Shown here piece by piece: positions 13,366 to 25,116 of a DNA stretch of 64,000 nucleotides (position 1 is its first letter; each line of letters begins with the position of its first letter). The position numbers were made by a program, and so were the translations under genes. The notes beneath the pieces were generated by a model. The model was not told the origin of the DNA and made no database searches. It saw only the letters and a list, made by a program, of their open reading frames with translations. The DNA comes from Stenogyne calaminthoides. Its lineage: Eukaryota > Streptophyta > Magnoliopsida > Lamiales > Lamiaceae. The stretch lies in assembly GCA_037126765.1 (NCBI GenBank), contig JBBCBC010000002.1, forward strand, positions 46,690,889-46,754,888, read 5' to 3'.

Positions 13366-13780
13366 TTCTCGCCGGAAAAATCGGTCTTTAAAGTTGGGGC
13401 GGTGAAAAAAACAGAAAAAGCAGCTACCTTTAAGTCACTGCAGGAAAACCCACCTCAGAAAATGATAGGATTGATTGTGAATAAGCGACGCATGCTCAAA
13501 TTCCTGCTGGGTTTTTCAATTTCCAGCATATCGTAGCAGGGTTATGAGAATCTTGAAAAACAGGGGATCTATAAAAATGGGAGTGGAGTAAGTTGACACT
13601 GAAGTGTACTCAACGCTTTTGAGTGCGTGTTTGTGCGTGAGAGAGAGAGAGGGGAGTTGCCGGAAAGAGAGAAGAGTTGGAGCAGATGGAATCAATTAGT
13701 AAGACTTGTGGTCAAACTATGTTGAGAGAGAGAGAGAGTGAGAAAAGAGTTGTTGAGTTAGTTTACTTATATAGAGTGAG
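13366..13780 (-). promoter_or_regulatory. ABCB19 core promoter and 5' leader
   Basis: Read on the minus strand, CTATATAA at 13775-13768 is a good TATA box, placing transcription start near 13735-13745 and giving a leader of about 370-380 nt. The leader is CT-rich: the plus strand shows GA repeats at 13639-13653 and 13724-13738, so the transcript begins with pyrimidine-rich sequence, common in plant leaders. An extreme G run abuts the TATA box upstream (13782-13811). Confidence 0.6.
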
Positions 13781-13781
13781 A

Positions 13782-13811
13782 GGGGGGGGGGGGGGGGTGG
13801 GGGTGGGGGGG
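13782..13811 (+). repeat. Poly-G tract interrupted by single T residues
   Basis: Roughly 30 bases that are nearly all G on the plus strand (C on the ABCB19 sense strand), starting within 10 bp of the inferred TATA box. Such a tract can form a G-quadruplex or i-motif. It is also a place where assemblies miscount bases, so its length is uncertain. Confidence 0.8.
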
Positions 13812-15530
13812 TGTATTCAATTTAACTATGGTTTTGTAAAATGGGTCTTGTCAGGGTTAAAGGGAATCTGAATAACTCTTTCTCTGCGACATTGATATGT
13901 GTGTGAAAAATATGATTATTTTACCTCACTGTCAAAATCTCTGAGTGGCTCTGGGTATTTTTAATTTTTAGGAATAGGAAAGAATTTTTTGGGTAAGGAG
14001 AAAAAGAAATGTTTATTTATAGGGTAATATTTTTCTTGTAAAATTGATTTAGTAATAATGTTTAGAATGATTATATATTTGGTCGGCAATGATGGAAGGG
14101 AAAGCGGGAGAAGCATGCGTCTTTTTTTCATCGTTGGAAATTAGGGTGGGTTTGCAAACTTTTTTTTTTTTTAAGCTGTTAAATTCATTTTTTTTAAAGT
14201 AGAAATCAAACAGAGTGTGTTTTAGTTACTATATATGATCCCACTAAATTTATTTGCGGTTGGTGGTTTTTTTTAAATCGGACCGTGGTTCAATCCGGTG
14301 ATATAATATATCCTATGTAACATATAAAAAAAAATTCTAAGACTTTTATAAAAATTTCTAATATTATATTAAAAAAACATAAGAGGATTTAGTCATTAAT
14401 GTAGATAACAAAAATAGATTTATATGTATATAATAGAATAATAGTCATGAAATACAATTTAAATTCTCAAACAATTTTAATCATATCCTCTTCATCTATT
14501 TCACCTAAAAATTCAATCATTTTATTTATACATTCCTCCATCTCTTCCAAAGGATGCACTTCATTTTTCATCAAGCTCCTTCAATGATTCTTCCATTTGG
14601 TATCTTACATCATGGGTTACTTTTTTGCACGAGCAATATCCCCTTCCGACCAACTAGGTGTTTCTTCATCCTATTGATTCCCCTCCTTTCCAAGTATTGT
14701 TGCATTATAAAACAAGTCCAACTTTTCTTTCTATCAACTCTTATTCTCTTTAAAATGATTAGAATCTTTTTTTCGAATGAAATTGATGATTGAGTTGAAC
14801 AACTTGAACTTACTTGAAGCATTAGATTGTTGACCACTTGACGAGGAATCCATCTGAAACAATAGTGATAAGATATTAAATTTTACTCATAAATCATAAT
14901 CTGCAATTATAAACAACTTATGTTTTCATCACAATTTGCAATTATAAACAACTTAATGAATGCTTAGAGTGTATAGTACTATATAAGTAAGATATTTTTG
15001 TAAATTTAACATTTATTAATACGAAATTTAGTGACAACAGCTGAAAGAGATAATTAATCATATGGAATAATCAATTTCAAGGGGAAAGCAGAAAGAAGAG
15101 CTATTATATATTATACTGCTTTCATTATCATTAATAAGAAATATAAACAGGAAAACTAAAAGGAAAAGATATTGCTGCCCAACTCAATTAGCAAACTCCA
15201 AACTGAACAAGTATAGAACAATTCACATGGAACGACAATAAAACAACCTACATGTTCCCGTAAAATAACTGTTGTCTTTTAAAAATGTTTTTTTGAATTA
15301 CACGGTGCATTTAGCTCAAAAAAAACTATTCTAGTGATAAATTTGATCCTGACATTTATCACGGCCAAATTGAATGCATATATTTCAGTTGGAAGAATTG
15401 AGTAAAACTAGGCTAAGATCATCATTTGAACCATAATTGATTCTGTTGTTATTAACAGTAAAGAAGAGGGAGTAAAATCAAGTTGTCGGATTTGAGTCCG
15501 GAGCCACGTGGCATGCGCTTATAACTTTGC
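13812..15530. other. Upstream region of ABCB19, no gene recognised
   Basis: AT-rich DNA expected to contain distal promoter elements of the minus-strand transporter gene. Small open frames around 14554-14837 have no recognisable content. Confidence 0.4.
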
Positions 15531-15534
15531 TTGA

Positions 15535-15812
15535 AATTAATTTCGTGAAGATTAAGTCTAGTGTGAAAATTTTTATGTATGAAAATCTATAAAATTATTC
15601 TAAATCAATTATCTATACCATAAATACTAAATAATGAACCCTAAATTATGACATATTCGGTAATGAACCATGAACCACTTGGTAGGAAGTAAAACCAATG
15701 AACCACTCAATTTTGTCTTACTTTCATCAATTATAAAATTTAATTGTAAATAAAAGTTTTTTCATTTATGAAAATTTTCATACTAGACTTTGTCTTTTGT
15801 CTTTCGTGAAAT
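15535..15812. mobile_element. Small fold-back MITE
   Basis: The arm around 15541-15588 (TTTCGTGAAG..GTCTAGTGTGAAAATTTT..) is inversely repeated at 15754-15812 (..ATGAAAATTTTCATACTAGAC..TTTCGTGAAA). The whole unit is about 270 bp, AT-rich and non-coding. The superfamily is unknown and the ends are approximate. Confidence 0.5.
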
Positions 15813-16235
15813 GTCATGTGAAGCAAAAGGTATTAAATCTTTTAATATGAGTCGTGATATGTATGGGCTTAGTACATGGGAGGTCAATACAATCCATGAC
15901 ATTTTGTACGTAGATGAATTTGACAAAAGATTAAAAAATAAAAAATTCGAACATAATGGTAACTATTTTATTCACGGTGCAACGTTTAGCAATCTCTTTG
16001 GTTAGTTTTCATGAAAATCTTTGAAAATATGGGTTTGGTATTTTATTCAAACTTCAAAGTGGTTTTTATAATGATAACTGACAATATTCTTCCACAAATT
16101 TCTATTGAATTATCTTTGATGGTGATTTAGGTGGGAAAAGTTTGATCGTAAACTTGGTTGATTGAAAGACACGTATCCAAGAAATTAAAAAATCAAATAA
16201 TAAATCAATTTGTGTATAAATACCCATCTTATGAC

Positions 16236-19200
16236 CGTATGACTAAACATGCTCACGGTTCCGGAACCGCCGGTTCCAAAATTCTGGAAGGGGGAACCGG
16301 AACCGAACCGTGGCCAAGGCGGTTTCGTTTTCTCGAACCCATGTTTTCGATTCGAACGGTTTTTATTTTTTTTTTTTTTTTTTTTCATATATTTTTTCTT
16401 GTGTTTCTTAGTTTTTTGGATCTAAAATTTGAAGGAATGTATAGATAGATCATGAAATTGGACATTGTTATTGTTAATATGATAATTTAAATTGAAGATT
16501 ACATTAATAGTTGAACTATTATAAATTAGTAGTTATTACAAAGTAATTGAACTATTACAAATTAGTAATTCTAACTTAAAATAAGTTAATAATCTACTAT
16601 TACAAATTAATTGAACTATTACAAATTACAAAGTGAACTATATCGAATTACTAATTACAAATACAACTTAAAATTTTAAACTTTACAAAATAAATTTGGG
16701 GGAGGGGGGGATTTAAAGAAATTGGACTTGAGGTTAAATTTAAGAAATAAACTTAGAAATTCTAAGTTTGAAACTTAAAATTAAGTTGACTACGTATCCA
16801 AATAGGAATCAAAGTCCACGTAGTTCTCTTACCTCAAACTTACCTCGTTGATTTGGATCGATTAGATTCTTCATGCATCACTTCCGGTGGTAGTTTCTTC
16901 GGAGCTATATTGATCATCATTATCAATTAATTCTTGACTTCTCTTTTCGGCTCTTACCCAATCATCAAGCAAGCATTGGTTTTCCACATTTTCAACGGTC
17001 ATATTCGATCTCGTTGCATCCAAAGTGTAGCCTCCCAAACTAAAAGCTTGTTCAACGGCAACGGTTGAGGCGGGAGATGCAAAAATTTCTCTTGCTAGCA
17101 TTGACAATATTGGATAGATATTTTTCATCCTCGACCACCGCTTTAGTATATTAAAAGTAGTGTTGTCTTCATCTTCATCAAGCCGAACAAATGTAGAGGA
17201 TAAATAATGATCAAGTTAAGTAATAAGGGTTAGAAGTAGATCTTGGGCGCGTTTTTTAAACGCTCATCATAAAAAATTCGTTAATATATCTTCATATTGA
17301 CTCATAGAAGAGTCACCACCAAAATTTGCTTCAAAACCGGGACCACTATATTCTCTAAATAAAGACATTAAAGTAACTTTAATCCGATTACCAATCTCTT
17401 CCGGATTAGGATATACATCATCTTCACCCATGACCATATGTCTATTAGGAAATAAATAATTATAATACATATTTAACAACATTATTAATCCATCAAATCT
17501 TACTCTATGATCAAACACTTTAGCAACCAAGAATAGATCGGGAATATTTGTAAAATATTTTTTCCATTTTTGCATCATAGAGAAAGTAGCACCACTTAAT
17601 AAAGGATTTGTAATATTTTCATTTAACACATGAGCAACTTTAATGCAATAATCAAGCTAAAATTACTAGTAGGATAATAAACACCGGATAACACTTTTGT
17701 GGAATCATTAAAAATTCCCAAAATTTTACACAAAGAAGTGCATGAATCCCAATATTGAGGATATAAACGAATACCACAATTTTCTTGAGTAAAAAATGTA
17801 CATAAAGCGTCTTTATAATCCATAGACTCCTTTAACAATTTATACGTGGAATTCCAACGAGTTGACACATCAAGAGAAATTTTTTTGGGATGCATATTGT
17901 ATGTTCTACAAAAAACTTTCCATTTTTTCAACAATTTTGAATGTCTCGACATATAATAAATAGCGGATCTAATAGGACCAACTTGTTCTTTCAAAGCATC
18001 TAAACCATCTTGAACACATAAATTTAAAATATGACACATACATCTAACATGAAAAAAAATTCCACCAAGATATGGTTGAGAAATATTTCTAAGATCTTCA
18101 ATAGTAGTCGTATTTGCACTAGCATTATCAAGACCAATAGAAAATATTTTTTTAGTAAGAGCATACTCATTTAAAATATCATGCAATGTATCTCTAATAT
18201 TAACGGCATTGTGTTCCGTATCAAAATCTCTATAAGCAATCAATCTTTGGTTAAGAGTCCACGAATCATCAATCCAAGTGCATGTAACTCCTATATAACT
18301 ATGCTTTTGAAAATTATCACTCCAAATATCCGCACATATACAAACTTTAACATTTAAATCGGCAAATAGATTAATCAAAGTAAATTTATACTCATAAACA
18401 ACTTTAGCAACATCACAAGTAGTAGTATGACGTGAAACTTTTTTTGCCGCGGGTTGAAGACCAAGGTTAACAAAATCATTCCAAAAGGAATTATCGGCAA
18501 ATTGAAAAGGAAGGTGTTGTGTGCACACAAATTTAGCTAACAATTTTCTATATTTCATTTGATCAAATGTAAATAGAGAAGTGGGGTTACTTACCTCGCC
18601 TTGAACTCCACCACCGCCACCGGTTGGCGTAAATCCACGGTTGTGCTTGGTTTGAACTAATTCCAACTCTATCCCGGTGAATTTTTTTTCAAATGCTTCT
18701 CGAATGTCCATATCCCTCTCCTTTGACAAAAGAATATATTTTCTCACAATAGTTGCAATGAACTTTAATAGTACCATCCTCGTTGATCACTTTTTTAAAG
18801 TGACGTGCAAAAATATCCGACTTAAGTTGAGCTCGACTTGGAGTTGGGGTTGGAGTTGGCTCGGCATTGGAGTCGGTTGGGTGGTTTTGACTTTCTTGAG
18901 TAGGACGTCGTGGTATAGCATCATCTTCTTGAGAGGATTCTCATATAACCGACCAAGTGTGGCCTCAATATCATCTAACCTCCACTTTCGATCGGTGCTT
19001 GGTGGTTGTGGTCGTGGAAGACGAACGGAAGAGGTGGAAGAAGCTTTGCCTTTACCCTTGTTGCTTTGATGGCTTTCCATAATATGTAAGTGTATATGTA
19101 AATAATATATAGTATAGTGTAATATATAGTGTATATAATATATAGTGTAGTATAATATGTAGTGTAGTGTAATATATAGTTTAGTGTAATATACTAATAT

Positions 19201-19703
19201 ATAAATTATAGTGTAGTGTAGTGTATGTAATATGTAAGTAATGTAAATAATATGTAAATAATAAACTTTGAGAATTGAGTGAGAGTTGAGAGAGATGAGA
19301 AGAAAGTAATGAGTTAAATCACTTTGGGGTGAATTTTGGAGTGGAATGAGGTGGTATTTATAGATGAAATCTTGAAAGAAAAAAAAAAAAGCGATTAAAA
19401 CAATTTTTCGAACCGAAACCCGCGGTTCGATATTTGCTATTTAATCTCAATCGTTGGATCTCAACAGCTCTTTAATATGAGCCGTTGGATCTCAACGGCT
19501 AAAATTTTCAAATTGGAGCGGTTTCCGGTTCGAACCGGCGGTTTTGACGAATAATTGCCGGTTCCGGTTCGAACCGGCGGTTCCCGATTCTGGTTTTGCT
19601 AGAACCAAAATCAAACTGTAGGTTTTACGGTTTCGGTTCAGTTCCGGAACCGGAACCGCGGAACCGGCAGTTCCGGTTCGGTTTGAGCATGTCTACATAT
19701 GAC
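16236..19703. mobile_element. hAT transposon with 8-bp target-site duplication
   Basis: The element spans 16244-19695. The left end reads TAAACATGCTCACGG and the right end, read inward, TAGACATGCTCAAACCG. It is flanked by CGTATGAC (16236-16243) and CATATGAC (19696-19703), an 8-bp duplication with one mismatch. Both subterminal zones are packed with GGTTCCGG / GGTTCGAACCGG palindromes (16256-16340 and 19406-19680). The region behind the transposase 3' end has repeated GAACTATTACAAATTA words (16510-16650), and the 5' side has TAGTGTAGTGTAATATA repeats (19085-19250). The transposase is on the minus strand and broken, so the element is not autonomous as it stands. Confidence 0.88.
16871..19080 (-). 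pseudogene. hAT transposase (BED zinc finger, RICESLEEPER-like), decayed
   Basis: Four reading-frame pieces run in order on the minus strand: 19080-18787, 18777-17623, 17629-17267 and 17128-16871. In order they show a Ser/Lys/Pro-rich N-terminus; a BED-type zinc finger with CNYC, recoverable only in a third frame around 18720-18830; the RNase-H-like core with CADIWSD and GLDNASAN carrying the catalytic aspartates, followed by RCMCHILNL and DVSTRWNSTY; and the hAT C-terminal dimerisation region with FASPAS, VEQAFSLGG and DATRSNM. Frameshifts near 18780, 17625 and 17275 plus a stop after the finger break the gene. This layout is usual for plant hAT transposases. It could alternatively have been a domesticated copy, but the frameshifts argue against current function. 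Confidence 0.9.
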
Positions 19704-19822
19704 ATGCGTCTCTATCAAGACCTCCACCATTCATCATGAGCATGAATACAAAGCTAGCTATTTATAGAGTGATGCTAAATGCACATACCATGGACTTGAT
19801 TGGGGTCAACCTCGGACGTGTC

Positions 19823-19874
19823 TATCGCGCAATGTGCACGACAACAACATTTTTGTCGCTCAACGATTCTTGCC
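19823..19874. repeat. Palindrome array 1 (left terminus of the MULE, 2 units)
   Basis: Two 21-bp units at 19823-19843 and 19854-19874, starts 31 bp apart. The first reads TATCGCGC...GCACGACA, the second TGTCGCTCAACG... with a decayed right half. The spacer ACAACATTTT resembles the inverted spacer of the right-hand array. Confidence 0.7.
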
Positions 19875-20317
19875 GTCTCTGAGAATCATCGTCATGAACG
19901 CGAATCGACTTTTTTTTTTATTTTATTTTTTGAAATTTTAATGATTTTTGTATATTAAATATTGATTAATAATTTATTTTTTTATCTTAAATCAATTTTA
20001 TATATACTTAAGTGTAAATTATTTTTTATATTAAGTAGAGATTTGATCTATTTCAAAAGTAGTGTTATCTTAAGTGCTATTAATATTTTTATGTATACTA
20101 ATTAATGATTTAAGATAGTTAATTATTAATTAATTAAGTATAAATATGTAGTTATTTTATATTGAATTAATGTTAAGTAAACAAAAATTTTTTTTTATTA
20201 TAATTTTCATAATTGATACATTTAAGTAAAAAAAATATTTATGATAAATTAAGAGTAAATAGTTTAACAACTTACAATAGTAGACTGTTTACTTAATTAA
20301 AAAAAAATACATGAAAT

Positions 20318-20736
20318 TTAAATGTATTTTCCCCAATCCAAGCGCTCCCCATTTTGTATCATTGACCCTCCAGGACCGTCAAAATATAATCGGGAGTTTC
20401 TCCATTCTTGACGCATGAATGTTGCACAAACCTTGAAGAATGTGATTCTGAAATCAGTTGGATCTCCATTAATCCTGAATTTACTCTGTAATTAAAAAAA
20501 TAATAAAGATTTTTATTAAGTTATATCGTTTTATCATAATATTAAAACGTGTAAAATGCAAATATGATTAAACTTACTTCGAATATAGTCCACATGTGTT
20601 CCCAGCACTCGGAAGGTACCATGGGCCAGTTTGTCCATTTTGGGTCAAGGTACTTGCAGCATATGCCCCGCACCACGTTATTCACACAGAATCCAAACCG
20701 TGCGATGAAACTGTCGTGTCCAAGTAGTTTGTCCAT
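20318..20736 (-). CDS. Two-exon ORF in the MULE, unknown function
   Basis: Exon 20736-20578 (53 codons) joins exon 20485-20318 across a GT-AG intron in phase, giving 108 aa with an ATG start and a TAA stop. Visible content: a Cys-containing N-terminal part (CVNNVVRGICCKY), a WTNWPMVP..CWEHMWTIFE segment and a basic helix FMRQEWRNSRLYF. The W-x-x-x-P...W...F..KF pattern faintly recalls the Ptta/En-Spm-type plant transposase helper region, but I cannot assign it. It lies between the left terminus and the PMD gene, on the same strand. It may be the last part of a longer gene whose upstream exons are degraded. Confidence 0.4.
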
Positions 20737-21082
20737 ATTAAGAATGATATTATATTTTTTTTAAAAACGTGATATTATTAATAAAAATTAGATTACATTC
20801 CGTCTTTGTCCAACCACAGCAATGGCGGGGGTTTCCTGGTTATCGAATTTGTTGCGATTTTCTGATGCTTTTTTTTTGCACTCATTTTTTAATAAAATAT
20901 ACAAATATATTAGTTTTTATATATTTAGGTAAGTAAGTTCTATATTATGTTTGATTTTTATAAAAAGAAGTTAAAACATTTAACAAGAGATCAATAATTG
21001 CAATATTAATTCCTTATCCGGAGCAATTAAGTACAAATAAATAATCATCAAAAATTACAAAAGAAAATAAAAATAAATGGAC

Positions 21083-23519
21083 TATTCATTGTTATGGTCA
21101 CCGTAAGGGTTGTTGGGTTGGTTTTGGTAATATTGTTGATAATATGGGGCTTCGTCCCACCAACCAGGAGGTATTTGTTGGGTGAATTGTTCAGGGGCAT
21201 ATCCTTGTTGCGGTCCCCAATGCCCAGGATTGGGACCATTGCGATATCAGCATGATGGGCAATCACGTTAAGTCCAGGCGTGATATAATTTGGACATTGT
21301 GGATCCTCACGAGCCTGATCGAATAACTTTTGCATGTCTTGCATCACTTATCCCAACCTTTGTTGCACTGAACCAGACATGGCATTGACGGTAACATTGT
21401 TTTCACCGTGTGCAGGGTTGTGCACTCTTAGATGTGTGATGTTTGCATACCAAGTTGGATAATCTGGCGCCGTACTATCCGGCACTACAGCTTCGGGACC
21501 AAGGTGATGGAGTGGGTAATTGTGATTTGCCATTTCGTTCCAATATGTGACCGTAGGCCCATACACTTTCTTGTAACCCCTTGCCTTGGCACCTAAATTT
21601 GAAAGATCATGATCGAAGTCGATCGGTGCTGGTGGTACGCGTTGAACTCTCCCAAATTGTCTTGCAACCCTCTTTGGCATATACCCTTCGGCGTAGTCCA
21701 TAAATGTAAGGCAACCGTGAAATAACTATGCGGCAGGGATTAACGATGGACGGCCGAATGAAGTCCAATTGACCTATAATGTAAGAAAAATATTTTTTAT
21801 AAGCCATTTTGTTAAGTTATTTAAATTATAAATGACGTATTTCTATTAAGATGTATTGAGAATGAGAAACATACATGACTCGATGGGTAATTATCCAATA
21901 GCTTGCGATAATATACAAGATCCCATGTACTGGCAATGAATGTTTGGGAGTTGTTCCATCACAATGCTCTTGGGCTCCTACGGTCATAATAAGTAGCTTC
22001 GCTGCGTTTGCGCAACTCAGTGAAGTACTCATATATCCAGCACTGAAAATTTTAAATGAGTTTAAGTTATTATATGTAACAATATATTGAAGAATTTAAA
22101 TCATTGGAAATATTATTGAAATTGAATATTGACCTCCAGCAATGTTAAGCAGCCTGAAATCTGTGTCGTCTCACGTCTGGATGCCGCCCCAAGTTGGTGA
22201 TATAAATAAGTCAATGCAGCGGCTCCCCATGCATAGTTAGTGACAGAATCAAGTTCACCCAACACCTCCAGATAATCCTTGGGGACAAAATCACGTGTTT
22301 TATGAAGAAAGAGTGTAGACCCCATCATGTACCACAGGTAACCTCGAGCAATAGAGACATCGCTGAGGGTCCCAGTCGTACACTGCGTTTTTATGGTGCT
22401 AAGGAGGGTGCTTTTTAAGTTATCTCCCCTACATCCGCATGCAATATACAATGCATTGTCAATACATTGAACGTTGCCAATGACGGGGATGCCATTTATG
22501 TTCAAGCCTACATTGGAAAAAATTATCTTTATTATTAGTGAAATTAATTATTAAAAAATTAAAAATTTATTTTATTAAAAATTAACTTTATGTAAACTTT
22601 ACCAAGGATAGCATGAACGTCGTGGAGTGTGGTCGTCATTTCCCCAAAAGGCATATGGAAAGTGTTCGTCTCAGGGTGCCACCGTTCGACGAATGCTGAA
22701 ATGAGGGACATGTTGATGGAGTGAACATCATTTGCCCGATACCCTCCAATCCGGAGTTTTGAATGCGGTCAAAGAAATGATCGCCCTGATTGAATGGATT
22801 CGATTACCAACTGTGAAGAGCTTTCGTTCGAGTTTGGCTACTGAGGACCTTACGAAACCTCTACAAATTTTTAACAAAAAAATGAACAAGTTAATTTACA
22901 TATCGAAACCTATTTATAAATAATAACAAAAAAACTAATATGTATTTTACTTACTGAATCGTCCCATATTTTTTTGGCTCTGTGTGTTCTGAAAGCTATC
23001 AACACACTTGGATCATTAGGTCCGCAAGGCATGGACGCTGCGAATCATTATCTTTTCATCATCCTCAACCTCTGGTGAGTGAGTGGAGTGATGAGATTCA
23101 TCCTCAACCTCATGGTGAGTGGAGTGATGAGAGTGAGTGGAGTGATGAGAGTGAGTCGTGTGATGAGATGTAGACGCGACCGGATGAGATGTAGAAGCAA
23201 CCAGAAGATTGCAGGAGGACATGTACATATTAGTAGTTGGTGAGAATAAATCGGGGAATCCAATTGGGGAGTAATTATGATGAGTATTCAAACTAAAATC
23301 ATTATGTGCATGATATGAACCATACTCCATCGGAATAGACTACTCTTGATAAGGTTGTTGAGCAGGGGTGTTTAGATCGATATCTAAGATACTACTCCAT
23401 GAAAATTTTTGGATGTTGAGTTGTTCATTTTTAATTGGTCGCGCACGTTGTTCAGCAAGAACACATCGGTCACATACTCTACATAGGGCGGAGCAAACGG
23501 GGCATACGGGGCGTGACAT
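21083..23519 (-). pseudogene. Plant-mobile-domain (PMD) protein, MAIN/MAIL-like, decayed
   Basis: PMD proteins occur inside plant transposons and as the host proteins MAIN and MAIL1, which act in silencing and genome stability. Here the minus strand shows a start at 23519 with a Cys-rich N-terminus (CPVC, CRVCDRC) and a His/Ser/Thr repeat stretch (about 23170-23080). The PMD then follows in pieces: GPNDPSVL..HRAKKIW (about 23014-22955), SLISAFVERWHPETNTFH and GEMTTTLHDVHAIL (about 22725-22605), NGIPVIGN and YAWGAAALTYLYHQLG (22505-22113), GYMPKRVARQFGRVQRVPP (21701-21620), and a Gln/Pro/Tyr/Asn-rich tail ending at 21083. It is broken by TAG near 23341, TAA near 22810, a one-base loss in a G run near 22740, a TAA after QQRLG (21348) and a shift near 21240. 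No phosphatase domain is present. Confidence 0.8.
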
Positions 23520-23539
23520 AGTGAACTAAAAAAAATGAA

Positions 23540-24150
23540 GTTATTCAAGCAATACCTTACATCAATTCAACTAATACCTTACATTAATTCAACTAATACC
23601 ATACAACAAATCAAGTGACACTTCACAACAATTCAACAAACACCTGCCAACATATAAACTAATACCTTAAAACATATAAACTAATATCTTACAGCATATA
23701 AACAAATACCTTTACTCCAATTCAACTAACATTAATACCTTACATCATATAATTATAATTTTTATTGGTATGTTAATATGAATTTAAAAATTGAATTATA
23801 TAGCAACTATGGAACTAATTATGTATATTGACATTCAACTAATTCAACTAATACCTTATGAAGACCATTTATGTTTAGTGACATTTAACTAATTCAACTA
23901 ATACCTTACAGCAAATGAAATGACACTTTACAGCAATACAACTAATACCATACAGCAATTCAACTAATACCTTACAGCAATTCAACTAATACCTTACAGC
24001 AATTCAACTAATACTTTACAACAATTCAACTAATAATTTACAACAATTCAACTAATAATTTACAGCAGTTCAACTAATACCATACAACAAATCAAGTGAC
24101 ACTGCACGACAATCCAACTAACACTGTATAGCATATCAAGTAAAACCTTT
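23540..24150. repeat. Minisatellite, about 22-bp unit
   Basis: Many direct copies of a unit close to CAATTCAACTAATACCTTACAG fill this stretch, best preserved at 23940-24080. Copies differ by substitutions (ACC/ATT, CAG/CAA) and some are partial. It lies immediately upstream of the PMD gene start (23519), where its promoter should be. Confidence 0.85.
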
Positions 24151-24507
24151 ACACCTTTACATCAATAAACAAGAAAAACACACCTTGACGGTGGCGATTT
24201 AGGGCGGCGGCAGTCGGTCGGCGGCGGTAAGCACGCTGTGTTAATGAATAAAAAAATTCGTTATTATATGTCGGAAAAATGAAACAAGAAACAACTACAT
24301 GGAGATACATTAAAATTAAAAAAATAATAATAAACAACTCCGGTGGTCGGTGGCGATGGATGGCGGCGGCTGGCAATGGACGGCGGTGAGAGTTGTGAAG
24401 ATGAGAGGTTTGAAAATGAAATGAGAGTGTGAAAATGAAATGAATGTTGAAGATGAAAGGAAAAAAACGATGAATTATATATTAAATCGGAAAAAAAAAA
24501 AAAATTT
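24151..24507. other. GGCGGC-rich stretch within the MULE
   Basis: Two short blocks of GGCGG-type sequence (24184-24232 and 24340-24390) flank an AT-rich segment, followed by an A run just before palindrome array 2. No coding frame was recognised. Confidence 0.4.
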
Positions 24508-24621
24508 TATCACACGATCTGTGCGACAAATAAAGCGTTGTCGCATGAGTGGTGCGACACGGAGTGGGCTGTGGCATGAGTGGTACGATAGAGAGGCGGC
24601 TGTCGCACGATTTGTGCGACA
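24508..24621. repeat. Palindrome array 2 (4 units, exact 31-bp period)
   Basis: Units of 21 bp start at 24508, 24539, 24570 and 24601, each exactly 31 bp apart with 10-bp spacers that differ in sequence. The best units are 24539-24559 and 24601-24621, of the form TGTCGCA...TGCGACA. The other two differ mainly by CpG-type transitions (TATCACAC, TGTGGC, TACGATA). Conserved palindromes with unconserved spacers argue for selection on the sites rather than simple tandem duplication. Confidence 0.88.
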
Positions 24622-24664
24622 AAAAACTTTGACCAGTTCAAATTGTTTTGAACGAAATTTTGGG

Positions 24665-24745
24665 CGATGGGGAATTAAATTTGGGCGGTTGTGATAAATT
24701 TTGGGTAGTTGGAATTAAATTTGGGCGGTTGTGATACATTTTAAT
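24665..24745. repeat. Two-copy direct repeat next to array 2
   Basis: GGAATTAAATTTGGGCGGTT with following GTGATA occurs at about 24671-24696 and 24710-24736, with TTTTGGG between. It is a short tandem duplication with no coding meaning seen. Confidence 0.6.
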
Positions 24746-25116
24746 ATTTTTTATTGGAACTAATACTTTTATATTACATGAATTTATTGGAACTAATACT
24801 TTTATAAATATGAAACTAATACTTTTATATTCATTTGCTAATTTTTTATCTACTTTTTAATGAAGATATATATGAGAATGAACAATCCTTTGAACAAGAT
24901 AAGTAATAACACATTAAAATAAATTTCCCAATAATTTTAAAAATTAAACATTAAAATACTACGAGAGAAGATTACAACCAAATAATACTATAATGCTTAA
25001 ACATTAAATAACTACGAGAAAAGATTACAATCAAATCATACGTACATAACACGCAAAATATTAAAATCAACAAGATTACAACCACTTGACACCACTATGA
25101 ACTATTGAACAACACT

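Noticed and set aside
22982..23330. Overlapping frames on both strands in the GAGTGATGAGATT-like repeat (23080-23170)
   Set aside because: Produced by a short tandem repeat; only the minus-strand frame continuous with the PMD gene was kept.
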